Positions 8,186 through 16,713 of a DNA stretch of 64,000 bases are shown here, in pieces. This DNA is from Sphingopyxis sp. H050 (GTDB lineage Bacteria > Pseudomonadota > Alphaproteobacteria > Sphingomonadales > Sphingomonadaceae). The position numbers were made by a program, and so were the translations under genes. Under the pieces are notes generated by a model. It did not search any database. It saw only the letters and a program-made list of their open reading frames with translations, and was not told the origin of the DNA. The stretch is from assembly GCF_001468265.1 (NCBI RefSeq), contig NZ_LNRZ01000004.1, positions 186,001 to 250,000 on the forward strand, in the 5' to 3' direction. The number at the start of each line of letters is the position of its first letter. Position 1 is the stretch's first letter.

Positions 8186-8935
8186 ATGGCGGCGGGGCTG
8201 GCCAATCGAGCGGGCAACGCGCTTCGCGACTGGCGAAGCGCGGCGATGCGCCTCCTCCGCCGCATCCTTGGCTGGTTGCTCGTCCTTGTCTTGCTCGCGG
8301 GACTGGCGATGTGGTGGGCGGCGCGCTGGACGCCGACGCGCGATGCCTTTCCGATCCAGGGCGTGACAATCAGCGCCGACAACGGCGAGGTGCATTGGGG
8401 ATCGATCAAGGCGGCAGGCGCAGATTTCGCTTACGTCGCCGCAACCGATGGGGCGGGCGGGGTTGACCCCCGGTTCGCGAAGAATCTTTCCGCCGCGCGC
8501 GCGATGGGCGTGCAGGTCGGCGCGATGCATCGGTACAGCCTGTGCCAGCTTGCGACCGATCAGGCCGCGAATTTCATCCGCCACGTCCCGCGCCGCGCCG
8601 ACGCGCTGCCCGCCGTCGTCTGGCTCGACTATGACGACCGCTGCCCCGATCGGCCGACACGCGCACTGCTGCTGTCCGAACTCGCCACCTTTCTGGCGCA
8701 GATCGAGGCGCATACCGGCAAGCGCAGCCTCATCGCTCCCGGCCCCGCTTTCGAGGCCGATTACAAGGTGACGCAGGGGATCGCGCGAACGACATGGCTG
8801 CGCCGCGATTTTTTCGAGCCCGATTATGGCGCGCACCCCTGGGCGATGTGGCAGGCGAATGACTATATCCGTTTGAACGGCGCCGACGGGACGGTCGGCT
8901 GGAACGTACTGCGCCCGCAAGGAGACATGCCATGA
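8186..8935 (+). CDS. GH25-type (lysozyme-like) membrane-anchored protein
   Basis: The protein has one N-terminal membrane segment (ILGWLLVLVLLAGLAMWW, about residues 26-43) and a periplasmic domain resembling glycoside hydrolase family 25 muramidases. The barrel pattern is visible in GVTISADNGEVHWGSIKAAGADFAYV and VVWLDYDDRC, read as separate strands. Active GH25 enzymes carry an Asp in the first strand (GIDVS) and an Asp-x-Glu pair on the fourth. Here these read GVTIS and LDYD, so the first acid is missing and the Glu has become Asp. It may be a weak, altered or non-catalytic member. A start at 8246 (MRLLRRIL) is equally plausible. Its stop overlaps the cdd start (ATGA). Confidence 0.72.
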   Translation: MAAGLANRAGNALRDWRSAAMRLLRRILGWLLVLVLLAGLAMWWAARWTPTRDAFPIQGVTISADNGEVHWGSIKAAGADFAYVAATDGAGGVDPRFAKNLSAARAMGVQVGAMHRYSLCQLATDQAANFIRHVPRRADALPAVVWLDYDDRCPDRPTRALLLSELATFLAQIEAHTGKRSLIAPGPAFEADYKVTQGIARTTWLRRDFFEPDYGAHPWAMWQANDYIRLNGADGTVGWNVLRPQGDMP

Positions 8936-9381
8936 GCGATACCCGCGACGCCCTGATCGCCGCCGCGCGCGATGCCGCGAGCCGGGCCTATGCACCCTAT
9001 TCGGGCTTCCATGTCGGGGCGGCGCTGTTGCTGAAGAACGGCGACGTCGTGACCGGCGCCAATGTCGAGAATGCCAGCTACGGGCTCACGCTTTGCGCCG
9101 AAACGGCGGCGGTGGCGAAGATCGCCAACGAAGGCTGGATCGGCGAACTCGCCGAGGTAGCCATCGTCGGCGGACGGCCCGATGGCGACGACCTGATCGG
9201 CAGCGCCCCGGTCAACCCGTGCGGACGTTGTCGCCAGATCCTCAACGAGGCGGCCGAGCGGTCGAAGACCGACATCCTGATTCATTGTGCATCGGGTGAC
9301 GGCATGTCGGTGCACAGCTACCGGCTCAGCGAGCTACTCCCCGCGGCCTTCGGGCCTAAGGATCTCGACCTCATCGACTGA
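8932..9381 (+). CDS. cdd: Cytidine deaminase
   Basis: It hydrolyses cytidine and deoxycytidine to the uridine forms in pyrimidine salvage. The zinc site is complete: C55-A-E57 (the Glu is the proton shuttle) and C97-x-x-C100 in PVNPCGRC. NVENASYG is the ribose-binding motif. The 149-residue length is that of the small tetrameric class. It overlaps the GH25-like gene by 4 bp and precedes dcd by 39 bp; together they form a pyrimidine deoxynucleotide pair. Confidence 0.93.
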   Translation: MSDTRDALIAAARDAASRAYAPYSGFHVGAALLLKNGDVVTGANVENASYGLTLCAETAAVAKIANEGWIGELAEVAIVGGRPDGDDLIGSAPVNPCGRCRQILNEAAERSKTDILIHCASGDGMSVHSYRLSELLPAAFGPKDLDLID

Positions 9382-9420
9382 CCGCTTGCGCAAGGCCGAC
9401 AGGACCGACAAGACAATCGC

Positions 9421-9975
9421 ATGAGCATTCTTTCCGACAAATGGATTCGCGAAGCTGCCCGGACGCAGGGCATGATCGAGCCCTTCGTGGAGGCGCAGCG
9501 CCGCGACGGCTGCATCAGCTACGGCCTCTCCTCCTATGGCTATGACGCCCGCGTCGCGCCCGAGTTCAAGATCTTCACCAATGTCGACAGCACGATCGTC
9601 GATCCCAAGGCGTTCGATCCGAAGAATTTCGTCGATCGCGAAACCGACGTCTGCATCATCCCGCCGAACAGCTTCGCGCTCGCCCGCACGGTCGAATATT
9701 TCCGTATCCCGCGCGACGTGCTCGTCATCTGCCTCGGCAAGTCGACCTATGCGCGCTGCGGCATCATCGTGAACGTCACTCCGCTGGAGCCCGGCTGGGA
9801 AGGCCATGTGACGCTCGAGTTCTCGAACACCACTCCCCTGCCCGCCAAAATCTACGCTAATGAAGGCGCGTGCCAGTTCCTGTTCCTGCAGGGCAATGAG
9901 CCATGCGAGACGAGCTACGCCGACCGCGCGGGCAAATATATGGGACAGAAGGGCGTCACCCTCCCCAAGCTCTAG
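9421..9975 (+). CDS. dcd: dCTP deaminase
   Basis: It converts dCTP to dUTP, the main supply route for dTMP in proteobacteria. The family is recognised by [11 protein letters not shown] at the start, [20 protein letters not shown], the catalytic-loop region [34 protein letters not shown] (seen in pieces) and [17 protein letters not shown] with the catalytic Glu. At 184 residues it is of normal length. It has the deaminase-only form, since the bifunctional dUTPase-type variants differ around the C-terminal loop. Confidence 0.93.
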   Translation: MSILSDKWIREAARTQGMIEPFVEAQRRDGCISYGLSSYGYDARVAPEFKIFTNVDSTIVDPKAFDPKNFVDRETDVCIIPPNSFALARTVEYFRIPRDVLVICLGKSTYARCGIIVNVTPLEPGWEGHVTLEFSNTTPLPAKIYANEGACQFLFLQGNEPCETSYADRAGKYMGQKGVTLPKL

Positions 9976-10058
9976 ATACCGCGGCATATGGCAACGCGCT
10001 TGCCCTCGCCGCGAAAATTGATAACGTTCCCAAAAAATCAAAAATTGGGGATGAGGTC

Positions 10059-11779
10059 ATGAAATTCGTTCCGCTTGCACTGGCTGGCGCAGCTCTGCTT
10101 TCTTCCGCCCCGGCGCATGCCGAAGGCTGGTTGAAAGTCGACGGCACGCAGATCGTCGACGAAAGCGGCAAGCCCGTCATCCTTCGCGGTATGGGCCTCG
10201 GCGGCTGGATGCTGCAGGAGGGCTATATGCTGAAGCTCGGCGAGGTGGAGCAGCAGCACAAAATCCGCGCGAAGCTCGTCGAACTGGTCGGCGAGGAGCG
10301 CACCGCCGCATTCTACCGCGCCTGGCTCGACAACCACACAACCAAGGCCGACATCGACCAGATGGCGAAGTGGGGCTTCAATTCGGTGCGCCTGCCGATT
10401 CACTTCGACCAGCTCACCCTGCCCGTCGACAAGGAACCGAGCCCGGGCCAAGACACTTGGCTGGAGGAAGGTTTCCGGCGCATCGACCGCCTGCTCGCAT
10501 GGAGCAAGGCGAACCGCATCTACCTGATCCTCGACCTCCACGCCGCGCCAGGCGGCCAGGGCAACGACCTCGCCATTTCCGACCGCGACCCCACGAAGCC
10601 TCGCTGTGGGAGAGCGAGGAGAATCAGCGCAAGACGGTCGCGCTTTGGAAGAAGCTCGCGGCGCGCTACAAGGACGAGCCGTGGATCGGCGCCTATGACA
10701 TGATCAACGAGCCCAACTGGAGCTTCGCGACCCCCGGCAAAGGCAATGGCTGCGACGAGACCCAGAACAAGGGCGTATGGGATCTGCAACAGCGCATCAC
10801 CGCCGCGATCCGCGCGGTCGACACCAGGCATATCGTCATCATCGAGGGCAATTGCTGGGGCAATAATTACAAAGGCCTGCCGTCCGCGTGGGACGCCAAT
10901 CTGGCGATCAGCTTCCACAAATATTGGAACCGTAACGACGAAGCGAGCATCGCCGATATCACCGCCCTGCGCCAAAGCTACAACCGCCCGATCTGGCTCG
11001 GCGAGTCGGGCGAGAACAGCAACGTCTGGTATCGCGACGCGATCGCGCTGGTCGAAGGCGCAGGCATCGGCTGGAATTTCTGGCCCTTGAAGAAGATCGG
11101 GTTCAACCAGCCGCTCGAAATCGATCCCGGCCCCGGCTGGGCGAAGATCGTCGACTGGGCGACCGACAAGGGACCGAAGCCCGATGCCGACGAGGCATAT
11201 GCGGCGATGATGACCCTCGCGCGCAACAGCCGCTTCGACCGCAATATTCCGAAACCCGACGTCATCGACGCCATGTTTCGCCAGCCGCACGACGCCATTT
11301 ACCGGCCGTTCGTACAGCGGACGCTCGACAACGCGCCGCTCGTCATCCGAGCCGCCGACTATGACCTCGGCCCCGCCGGGGTCGCCTATCAGGACAACGT
11401 CGACGCCAATTATCATGTCGCGACTGGCGGCGAGCGGACGCCGTGGAATAATGGCACGACCTACCGCAACGACGGCGTCGACATTGCGCGCGACACCGAC
11501 GGCAGGCCCTATGTCACCGATTTCGTGACCGGGGAGTTTCTGCGCTACAGCGCCAACGTAGCGAAGGCCGGCCGCTGGACCGTCACCGTACGCGTGCGAT
11601 CGGCCGAGGGCGGCCGCATCGGGATCGACGAACTCGGGGTCGCCGTTCCGGCCGGCACCGCGTGGCAATCGATCAAGCTTGCCGACGTCGACTTGCCCGC
11701 CGGTCCTGGTTCGGCGATATTGCGCGCGATCGAGTGCAGCGACTGTGCAATCGAGAGTCTGACCTTCACGCCGCGCTAA
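10059..11779 (+). pseudogene. Secreted GH5 glycosidase with CBM6-like tail, frameshifted
   Basis: It starts at MKFVPLALAGAALL with a clean signal peptide ending ...APAHA, and a GGGGATGAGG leader precedes the ATG. The catalytic domain has GGWMLQEG, VRLPIHF, LILDLHAAPGGQ, acid/base Glu in DMINEPN and nucleophile Glu in WLGESGE, as in glycoside hydrolase family 5 endo-glucanases. The last 140 residues (VIRAADYDLG to SLTFTPR) look like a CBM6/35 carbohydrate-binding module. The reading frame changes near 10600: frame 1 reads DRDPTKP and then fails, while frame 2 continues SLWESEENQRK. One lost base at about 10599-10602 explains this. Both halves otherwise look under selection, so a recent mutation or a sequencing error is likely. 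Confidence 0.82.
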
Positions 11780-11862
11780 CGCCGAATGCGGACAGCGGGA
11801 ACCCATCGCCGCCCCGCGCGTCCTCTTTGCACAGCGGACGGGGCGCGACTGGAGGATTCCCT

Positions 11863-12351
11863 ATGTCCATGATCGCCGTCTTCATCGGCCGCCTGTTCAT
11901 CGCCCTGATCTTCATCGTATCGGGGATCAACAAGCTGATCCACGTCAACGATACGACCGCACTGATCAACGCCGCCGAACTGCCGGGCTGGCTGGCCGTG
12001 CCGACGGGACTGTTCGAACTGGTCGCCGGCATCTGCATCGCGCTCGGCATTCACACTCGGCTCTTCTCGATCCTGCTCGCAGGCTTCGTGCTGGTGACGA
12101 TACTTTTCTTCCACCGCGATTTTACCAATCCCGAGCAGGCGATGGCGGCGATGAAGAATCTGGCGATCGCGGGCGGGCTGCTTTGCCTCTTCGGCTATGG
12201 CAACACACGTTGGAGCTACGATGCGCTGCGCCGCAAGCGCCGCGACGAGATTGCCGCGCATGAGGCGGAGCTGCGCGCCGCACGCGCCGAGGGCCGCGCC
12301 GAAGCCGTCGACGCGCCGGTGGTCGTCAAGCGCCCTTGGTGGCGCCGCTGA
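11863..12351 (+). CDS. DoxX family membrane protein
   Basis: An inner-membrane protein of 162 residues with four predicted helices: MIAVFIGRLFIALIFIVSGINKL, the segment around WLAVPTGLFELVAGICIALGI, RLFSILLAGFVLVTILFF, and a helix around MKNLAIAGGLLCLFGYG. The GRLFIALIFIVSGINKL pattern is typical of DoxX/DoxD. A charged cytoplasmic tail rich in Arg, Glu and Ala follows. I start at ATG 11863, which has GGAGG 9 bp upstream. The family is linked to redox or thiosulfate chemistry in some organisms, but the exact role here is unknown. Confidence 0.82.
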   Translation: MSMIAVFIGRLFIALIFIVSGINKLIHVNDTTALINAAELPGWLAVPTGLFELVAGICIALGIHTRLFSILLAGFVLVTILFFHRDFTNPEQAMAAMKNLAIAGGLLCLFGYGNTRWSYDALRRKRRDEIAAHEAELRAARAEGRAEAVDAPVVVKRPWWRR

Positions 12352-12393
12352 CGCTTCGCGCTTGGCATCGCCCGCGGTCTGCGCTAGCCTCCA

Positions 12394-12411
12394 CTTAACG
12401 TTTACGTAAAG
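12394..12411. promoter_or_regulatory. Palindromic operator CTTAACGT-TT-ACGTAAAG
   Basis: An 8-2-8 inverted repeat with one mismatch, ending 12 bp before the start codon at 12424. The same palindrome in perfect form lies at 32947-32964 before an enoyl-CoA hydratase gene. The ACGT-centred half sites resemble boxes reported for LiuR-type MerR regulators of acyl-CoA/branched-chain catabolism in proteobacteria. The identity of the regulator here is inference. Confidence 0.55.
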
Positions 12412-12423
12412 GGAGGGTTTGCC

Positions 12424-13590
12424 ATGGCGTCCCGCGATCTCGACATCATCGTCTACGGCGCGACGGGCTTTACCGGTCGCCTCGTCGCCGAATATTTCGC
12501 GCACCATTACAAGGGCCGCAAGGACGCGCCGAAATGGGCGATGGCGGGGCGCAGCCTCGCCAAGCTGGCCGATGTCCGGGACCTGATCGGCGCCGACGAG
12601 GAGACGCCGCTGATCCTCGCCGACGCGAGCGATCCCGCCAGCCTAGACGCGATGGCGGCGAGCACGAAGGTCGTGCTGACAACGGTTGGCCCTTACCAGC
12701 TTTATGGCAGCGAGCTCGTCGCCGCCTGTGTCCGCGCGGGCACCGCCTATGCCGACCTCTGCGGCGAGCCCGGCTGGATGCGCGAGATGATCGACGCGCA
12801 TGAGGCGGCGGCCAAGGCATCGGGCGCGCGCATCACCTTCAGCTGTGGATTCGACTCGATCCCCTTCGACCTCGGCGTCGCCTTCCTCCAGGCCGAGGCG
12901 GTCAAGCGCCACGGCAAGCCTGCTCCGCGCGTCAAGGGCCGCGTCCGCAAGATGGCGGGCGGCGCGTCGGGCGGCACGATTGCCAGCCTGACCGAGACGC
13001 TGAAAGCCATCGCGAAGAAACCATCGCTCGCGCTGCTGCTCAAGTCGAGCTTTGCGCTGACCCCGGGCTTCGAGGGGCCGTCGCAACCGACCGGGCTGAT
13101 CCCCGAATATGACAGCGCGACCGGAACTTGGACCGCGCCGTTCGTGATGGCGCCGATCAACACCAAAAATGTCCATCGCACCAACCTCCTGCTCGGCCAT
13201 CCGTGGGGCGAGGACCTCATCTATGATGAGATGGTGATGACGACGATCGGCGAAGCCGGAAAGGCGATGGCCGAAGCGATCGCGAAGGCGAACCCCTTCG
13301 ACCCCAGCATCAAACCCGGTGAAGGTCCGAGCAAGGAAGAACGCGAAAACGGCTTCTACGATGTTCTCTTCATCGGCGAATATCCGGACGGCACCACCGT
13401 GCGCGCCAGCGTTCAGGGCGACCGTGACCCCGGCTACGGCTCGACGTCGAAGATGCTCGCCGAGACGGGGATGGCGCTGCTCGAAAACAAAGGCAAAGGC
13501 GGCGTGTGGACACCGGGAGCGCTGCTCGGCGATGCGCTGGTCGAGCGGCTGACCGCCAACGCCGGCCTGACGTTCCAGATCGAAGAATAA
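12424..13590 (+). CDS. Saccharopine dehydrogenase-like / trans-acting enoyl reductase family protein
   Basis: The protein has an N-terminal Rossmann fold with GATGFTGRLVAEYF (about residues 13-26) and a body matching the saccharopine-dehydrogenase NADP-binding/trans-acting enoyl reductase family (388 residues; AGRSLAKL, VGPYQLYGSELVAAC, GFDSIPFDLGV). Mycobacterial relatives reduce enoyl intermediates in complex-lipid synthesis, and eukaryotic relatives are the SCCPDH proteins. The substrate here is unknown. No membrane segment is clear. It sits directly behind an ACGT palindrome that it shares with the enoyl-CoA hydratase at 32994, suggesting co-regulation with acyl-CoA metabolism. Confidence 0.8.
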   Translation: MASRDLDIIVYGATGFTGRLVAEYFAHHYKGRKDAPKWAMAGRSLAKLADVRDLIGADEETPLILADASDPASLDAMAASTKVVLTTVGPYQLYGSELVAACVRAGTAYADLCGEPGWMREMIDAHEAAAKASGARITFSCGFDSIPFDLGVAFLQAEAVKRHGKPAPRVKGRVRKMAGGASGGTIASLTETLKAIAKKPSLALLLKSSFALTPGFEGPSQPTGLIPEYDSATGTWTAPFVMAPINTKNVHRTNLLLGHPWGEDLIYDEMVMTTIGEAGKAMAEAIAKANPFDPSIKPGEGPSKEERENGFYDVLFIGEYPDGTTVRASVQGDRDPGYGSTSKMLAETGMALLENKGKGGVWTPGALLGDALVERLTANAGLTFQIEE

Positions 13591-13596
13591 CCACTT

Positions 13597-13680
13597 CCGT
13601 TCGTGCTGAGCTTGTCGAAGCACCGTCCTTTCCTTCCCGCGGAAAAAGAACGGCCCTTCGACAGGCTCAGGGCGAGCGGG
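13597..13680. repeat. Dispersed inverted repeat (CTGAGC-TTGTCGAAG type)
   Basis: The left arm is CCGTTCGTGCTGAGCTTG followed by TCGAAGCAC (13597-13623). The right arm (13654-13680) is its approximate reverse complement, CCCTTCGACAGGCTCAGGGCGAGCGG read in pieces. Such pairs are common between genes in sphingomonads. They could fold into a long hairpin at the end of the 12424 transcript. Confidence 0.75.
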
Positions 13681-13693
13681 GTTTGAAAATGAA

Positions 13694-14506
13694 ATGGCAG
13701 AAATGACCTCCACCTCTCCCAGCGCGCTCGACGCGCTTCTCTCCACGCTGCGCGTCGACGGCGATGCCGCGACCGCGCATATCGATGACGGCTGGATGCA
13801 GGGCCGCACCGCCTATGGCGGGATCAGCTCGGCGGTCGCACTGGCCGGCACGATGGCGCTCCACCCCACCGAGACGCCGCTGCGCTACGCGCAGATCAGC
13901 TTCGTCGGCCCGGTCGGCGGCGATTGCACCGTCAACACGCGGGTGCTGCGCCAGTCGAAATCCTCGCTGTTCATCGACGCCGGCGTGTCGAGCGACCAGG
14001 GCTTCGGGACCTCGGCGGTCTTTGCCTTTTCCGGCGAGCGGGCGAGCCATCTCGATCACAACCGCCTGACGATGCCCGAAGCGCCTGATCCGGAGACGCT
14101 GCAGCCGGTGCCCGAGCACAGGGCGCGTCCGTCCTTCACGCGCCATTTCGACATGCGTCCGACCACGGGCCCCCGCTTCAATTGGAAGAGCGAGGTCGGC
14201 GAATATCTGACCTGGGTCCGCTTCGTCGAGCAGCCCGAATGCCATCCGGCGATCCAGCTGCTTGCGCTCGGTGATGCGTTGCCGCCGGCCGCGATGGCGC
14301 TGTTCAGCGAGTTCGGCCCGATCAGCTCGATGAACTGGACGGTGAACATGCTCGGCGGCACGCCGACGACCGACGGCGGCTGGTGGCTTCTGTCAGCCAA
14401 GACCGGCTATGCCCGCGGCGGGCTGTCGGTGCAGGACATGATGCTGTGGAACCGCGCCGGCGAGCCGGTACTGAGCGGCAGCCAAGCGATCGCGATCTAC
14501 GCCTGA
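13694..14506 (+). CDS. Acyl-CoA thioesterase family protein (double hotdog)
   Basis: A 270-residue protein of the thioesterase-like superfamily with two hotdog halves. The first half contains the QGRTAYGGISSAVALAG helix region (compare QG..YGG in TesB-like enzymes) and the second half the GPISSMNWTVNMLG and GWWLLSAKTGYARGG segments that end the second hotdog. It probably hydrolyses acyl-CoA esters in the cytoplasm; chain length cannot be read from sequence. It converges on the histidine kinase gene and overlaps its end by 10 bp. Confidence 0.8.
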   Translation: MAEMTSTSPSALDALLSTLRVDGDAATAHIDDGWMQGRTAYGGISSAVALAGTMALHPTETPLRYAQISFVGPVGGDCTVNTRVLRQSKSSLFIDAGVSSDQGFGTSAVFAFSGERASHLDHNRLTMPEAPDPETLQPVPEHRARPSFTRHFDMRPTTGPRFNWKSEVGEYLTWVRFVEQPECHPAIQLLALGDALPPAAMALFSEFGPISSMNWTVNMLGGTPTTDGGWWLLSAKTGYARGGLSVQDMMLWNRAGEPVLSGSQAIAIYA

Positions 14507-15852
14507 AGCGGCAATCTGATCACGGCGTCAAGACCGCCCCCGGCCCGGTTGGCGAGCGTCAGCATGCCGCCCTCGCCGTTCGCAATCTCGCGCGCGATCG
14601 ACAGTCCTAAGCCGGCGCCACCGGTCGCGCGATTGCGCGATTGCTCGCCGCGGGCGAAGGGTTCGATCAGCGTGCGAATCTGATCGTCGGTGAGACCCGG
14701 GCCGTCGTCCGAAACAACGATCCGCGCCTCGCGATCCGACGGCTCTAGGGCGACCGACAGCCGTGCGCGGACGCCGTAGGCCAGCGCATTGTCGATCAGA
14801 TTGCGGAGCGCGCGGCGGAGCAGCATCGGACGCGCGAGAACGGCGGCCTCCGCGGTTTCCCCGATGCGGACATCCTTGCCCTGCTCGCGGTAATCCCCCG
14901 CAAGCTCGCCGACGAGCGCGCTCAGATCGATCCGTTCCTGAACCTCGGTCCCCGCGCCCGACCGCGCGAGCGCCAATATGTCGGCAAGCATCGCGGTCAT
15001 TTCATCGATGCTCGCGATCATCTTTTCGCGCAGCTTGTCGTCGGCCACCCCCTCGACGCGCACCCGCAGGCTGGCAAGCGGCGTGCGGAGGTCATGGCCG
15101 ACGGCGCCGAGCATCCGATCCTTGTCCGAGAGCATCGTCGCGATCCGCGTGCGATAGGCGTTGAACGCCGCGATCAAGTCACGGACGTCGGACGGTCCCT
15201 CTTCGGGCAGCGGGGTCGTGTCGCGCAGCGCCGGGTTCGCCCGCGCGGCGCGCGTCAGATCGCGCAGCGGCCCTGCAGCCCGATAGGCGATCACCATGAT
15301 CGGCACCAGGATCAGGAGGTACAGCGTCAGCGTCTGCCAGACGAGGAAGCCTTTGAGGCGACTGCCACCGGCGGCTATACGCGTCCGCACCGCAAAATAG
15401 CGGTCGTCGACCTTGGCGACGACGATCACGGCGCGATCGGGCAAAGCCGGGCGCCGGAGCCGTTGGCGCGGTGGCAGCGCCCATGCATCGACCGTCTCGG
15501 CACGAATATTGGTTTCGCTCAGCAGGTCGCCTACATAGGCGGACAGATCGGGCAGCCGAACCGCGCCGGCAGGAAGCGGTGGGCGCGTGGCCGTGATGCT
15601 CATCTTCTCGGCACGTTGGCGGGCCAGATGTCGCTCCTCCTCGTTCCGCGGCGGCCGAAAGTCACCGCGGCGGTCACGCTCGATCGCGTCGATGATCCGC
15701 GCGACCGCCATCCCGCCGCCGTGCGCCAGCGTCTGCTGGCGCTGACCGCGGACGAGCATCGCGAAGTTGATCGCCTGCGCGACGAACAACATCACTGCGA
15801 CCGCAAAGACCAGCTGGCCGACAAGACTTTTGGGCCAAAGACGGATTTTCAC
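14497..15852 (-). CDS. Two-component sensor histidine kinase
   Basis: An inner-membrane kinase of 451 residues. TM1 lies at about residues 10-32 and TM2 at about 172-192, with a periplasmic loop of about 140 residues between them. A HAMP region follows, then the H-box GAVGHDLRTPLAS (His near 252), N-box LRNLIDNALAYG, G1 VVSDDGPGLTDDQI and G2 GGAGLGLSIAREIANGEGG. I start at the GTG (15850-15852) whose GTGA overlaps the stop codon of the response regulator. This is standard coupling for such pairs; the longer frame upstream is the regulator's shadow. The signal is unknown. The co-directional EF-hand protein upstream may be a target or sensor partner. Confidence 0.9.
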   Translation of the reverse strand: MKIRLWPKSLVGQLVFAVAVMLFVAQAINFAMLVRGQRQQTLAHGGGMAVARIIDAIERDRRGDFRPPRNEEERHLARQRAEKMSITATRPPLPAGAVRLPDLSAYVGDLLSETNIRAETVDAWALPPRQRLRRPALPDRAVIVVAKVDDRYFAVRTRIAAGGSRLKGFLVWQTLTLYLLILVPIMVIAYRAAGPLRDLTRAARANPALRDTTPLPEEGPSDVRDLIAAFNAYRTRIATMLSDKDRMLGAVGHDLRTPLASLRVRVEGVADDKLREKMIASIDEMTAMLADILALARSGAGTEVQERIDLSALVGELAGDYREQGKDVRIGETAEAAVLARPMLLRRALRNLIDNALAYGVRARLSVALEPSDREARIVVSDDGPGLTDDQIRTLIEPFARGEQSRNRATGGAGLGLSIAREIANGEGGMLTLANRAGGGLDAVIRLPLQA

Positions 15853-16577
15853 GCCGACGGGCCCATGCGCCTGACCTCGCAAGCGAGCGTATACCCCCCA
15901 CCCCAGACGGTCTTGACGATCTGCGGATGTGCGGGGTCGTCCTCGATCTTCTTGCGGAGGCGGCTGACAAGATTGTCGATCGCCCGATCGAAGATGTCGG
16001 CCTCGCGCCCGCGAACCAGGTCGAGCAGCCGGTCGCGGCTCATGACCTGCCGCGGATGGCGAAGAAGCGCCTGCAGCAGATGATATTCGCCGGAGGACAG
16101 CGCGACCTCCTGCCCTTGCGTGTCGACGAGGACGCGCTCGACCTCGCGCAGCACCCAAGGGCCGAAGGCATAGCTTGCCCCCGCACTGTCGAGCGCGACC
16201 CCGCCCGCCTGTGTCCTGCGCAGCACGGTGCGAATGCGCGCGACCAGTTCGCGCGGATTAAAAGGTTTGACGACATAGTCGTCGGCCCCGATTTCCAGTC
16301 CGATGATCCGTTCGGTATCCTCCGCGCGCGCGGTCAGCAGGATCACGGGAATGCCGCTGGTCTCGCGGAGGTGGCGGGTCAGCGACAGGCCATCTTCGCC
16401 GGGCATCATGATGTCGCTGACGACCAGGTCGACCGACTGCGCGCGCAGCACCGACCGCGCCTCGGCCGCGCTCGCTGCGTCGGTCACGGCGAAGCCCTGC
16501 GCCGCCAGATATTCGGACAGCGGCTCACGGATGGAGGGTTCGTCGTCGATCAGCAAAATGCGCGGCGTGTCGGTCAT
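15849..16577 (-). CDS. OmpR-family response regulator
   Basis: A 242-residue DNA-binding regulator. The receiver domain (residues 1-120) shows the acidic pocket LLIDDEPSIRE, the phospho-acceptor Asp in LVVSDIMMPGEDG, and the Lys in DYVVKPFNPRELVARIR. The winged-helix domain contains SSGEYHLLQALLRHP and VSRLRKKIEDDPAHPQIVKTVWGGGYTL. It starts at MTDTPRILL and overlaps the kinase gene by 4 bp, so the two form an operon. Confidence 0.92.
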   Translation of the reverse strand: MTDTPRILLIDDEPSIREPLSEYLAAQGFAVTDAASAAEARSVLRAQSVDLVVSDIMMPGEDGLSLTRHLRETSGIPVILLTARAEDTERIIGLEIGADDYVVKPFNPRELVARIRTVLRRTQAGGVALDSAGASYAFGPWVLREVERVLVDTQGQEVALSSGEYHLLQALLRHPRQVMSRDRLLDLVRGREADIFDRAIDNLVSRLRKKIEDDPAHPQIVKTVWGGGYTLACEVRRMGPSA

Positions 16578-16602
16578 GATGTGTCCGTAAAAATCACTAG
16601 TT

Positions 16603-16632
16603 CGCCCGCCGGTCGAATGGGACCGGCGGGCG
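16603..16632 (-). terminator. Hairpin after the EF-hand gene
   Basis: A perfect 12-bp stem, CGCCCGCCGGTC paired with GACCGGCGGGCG around a 6-nt loop, lies 82 bp past the EF-hand stop and 26 bp before the regulator start. Read on the minus strand, a GATTTTT tract follows about 7 nt after the stem. It may partly end the EF-hand transcript before the regulator genes. Confidence 0.5.
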
Positions 16633-16713
16633 ATGCTGGCAGGGGCGGACGGCAAAGGCAATGCCGGGAGGGGGAAGGATAGCCTGCCTTTCGCCACCGC
16701 CCCGCGCCATGTC

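Noticed and set aside
15853-16158. N-terminal extension of the histidine kinase frame
   Set aside because: This stretch overlaps the response regulator in another frame and reads as Arg/Ala-rich nonsense; the GTG with GTGA overlap is the natural start.
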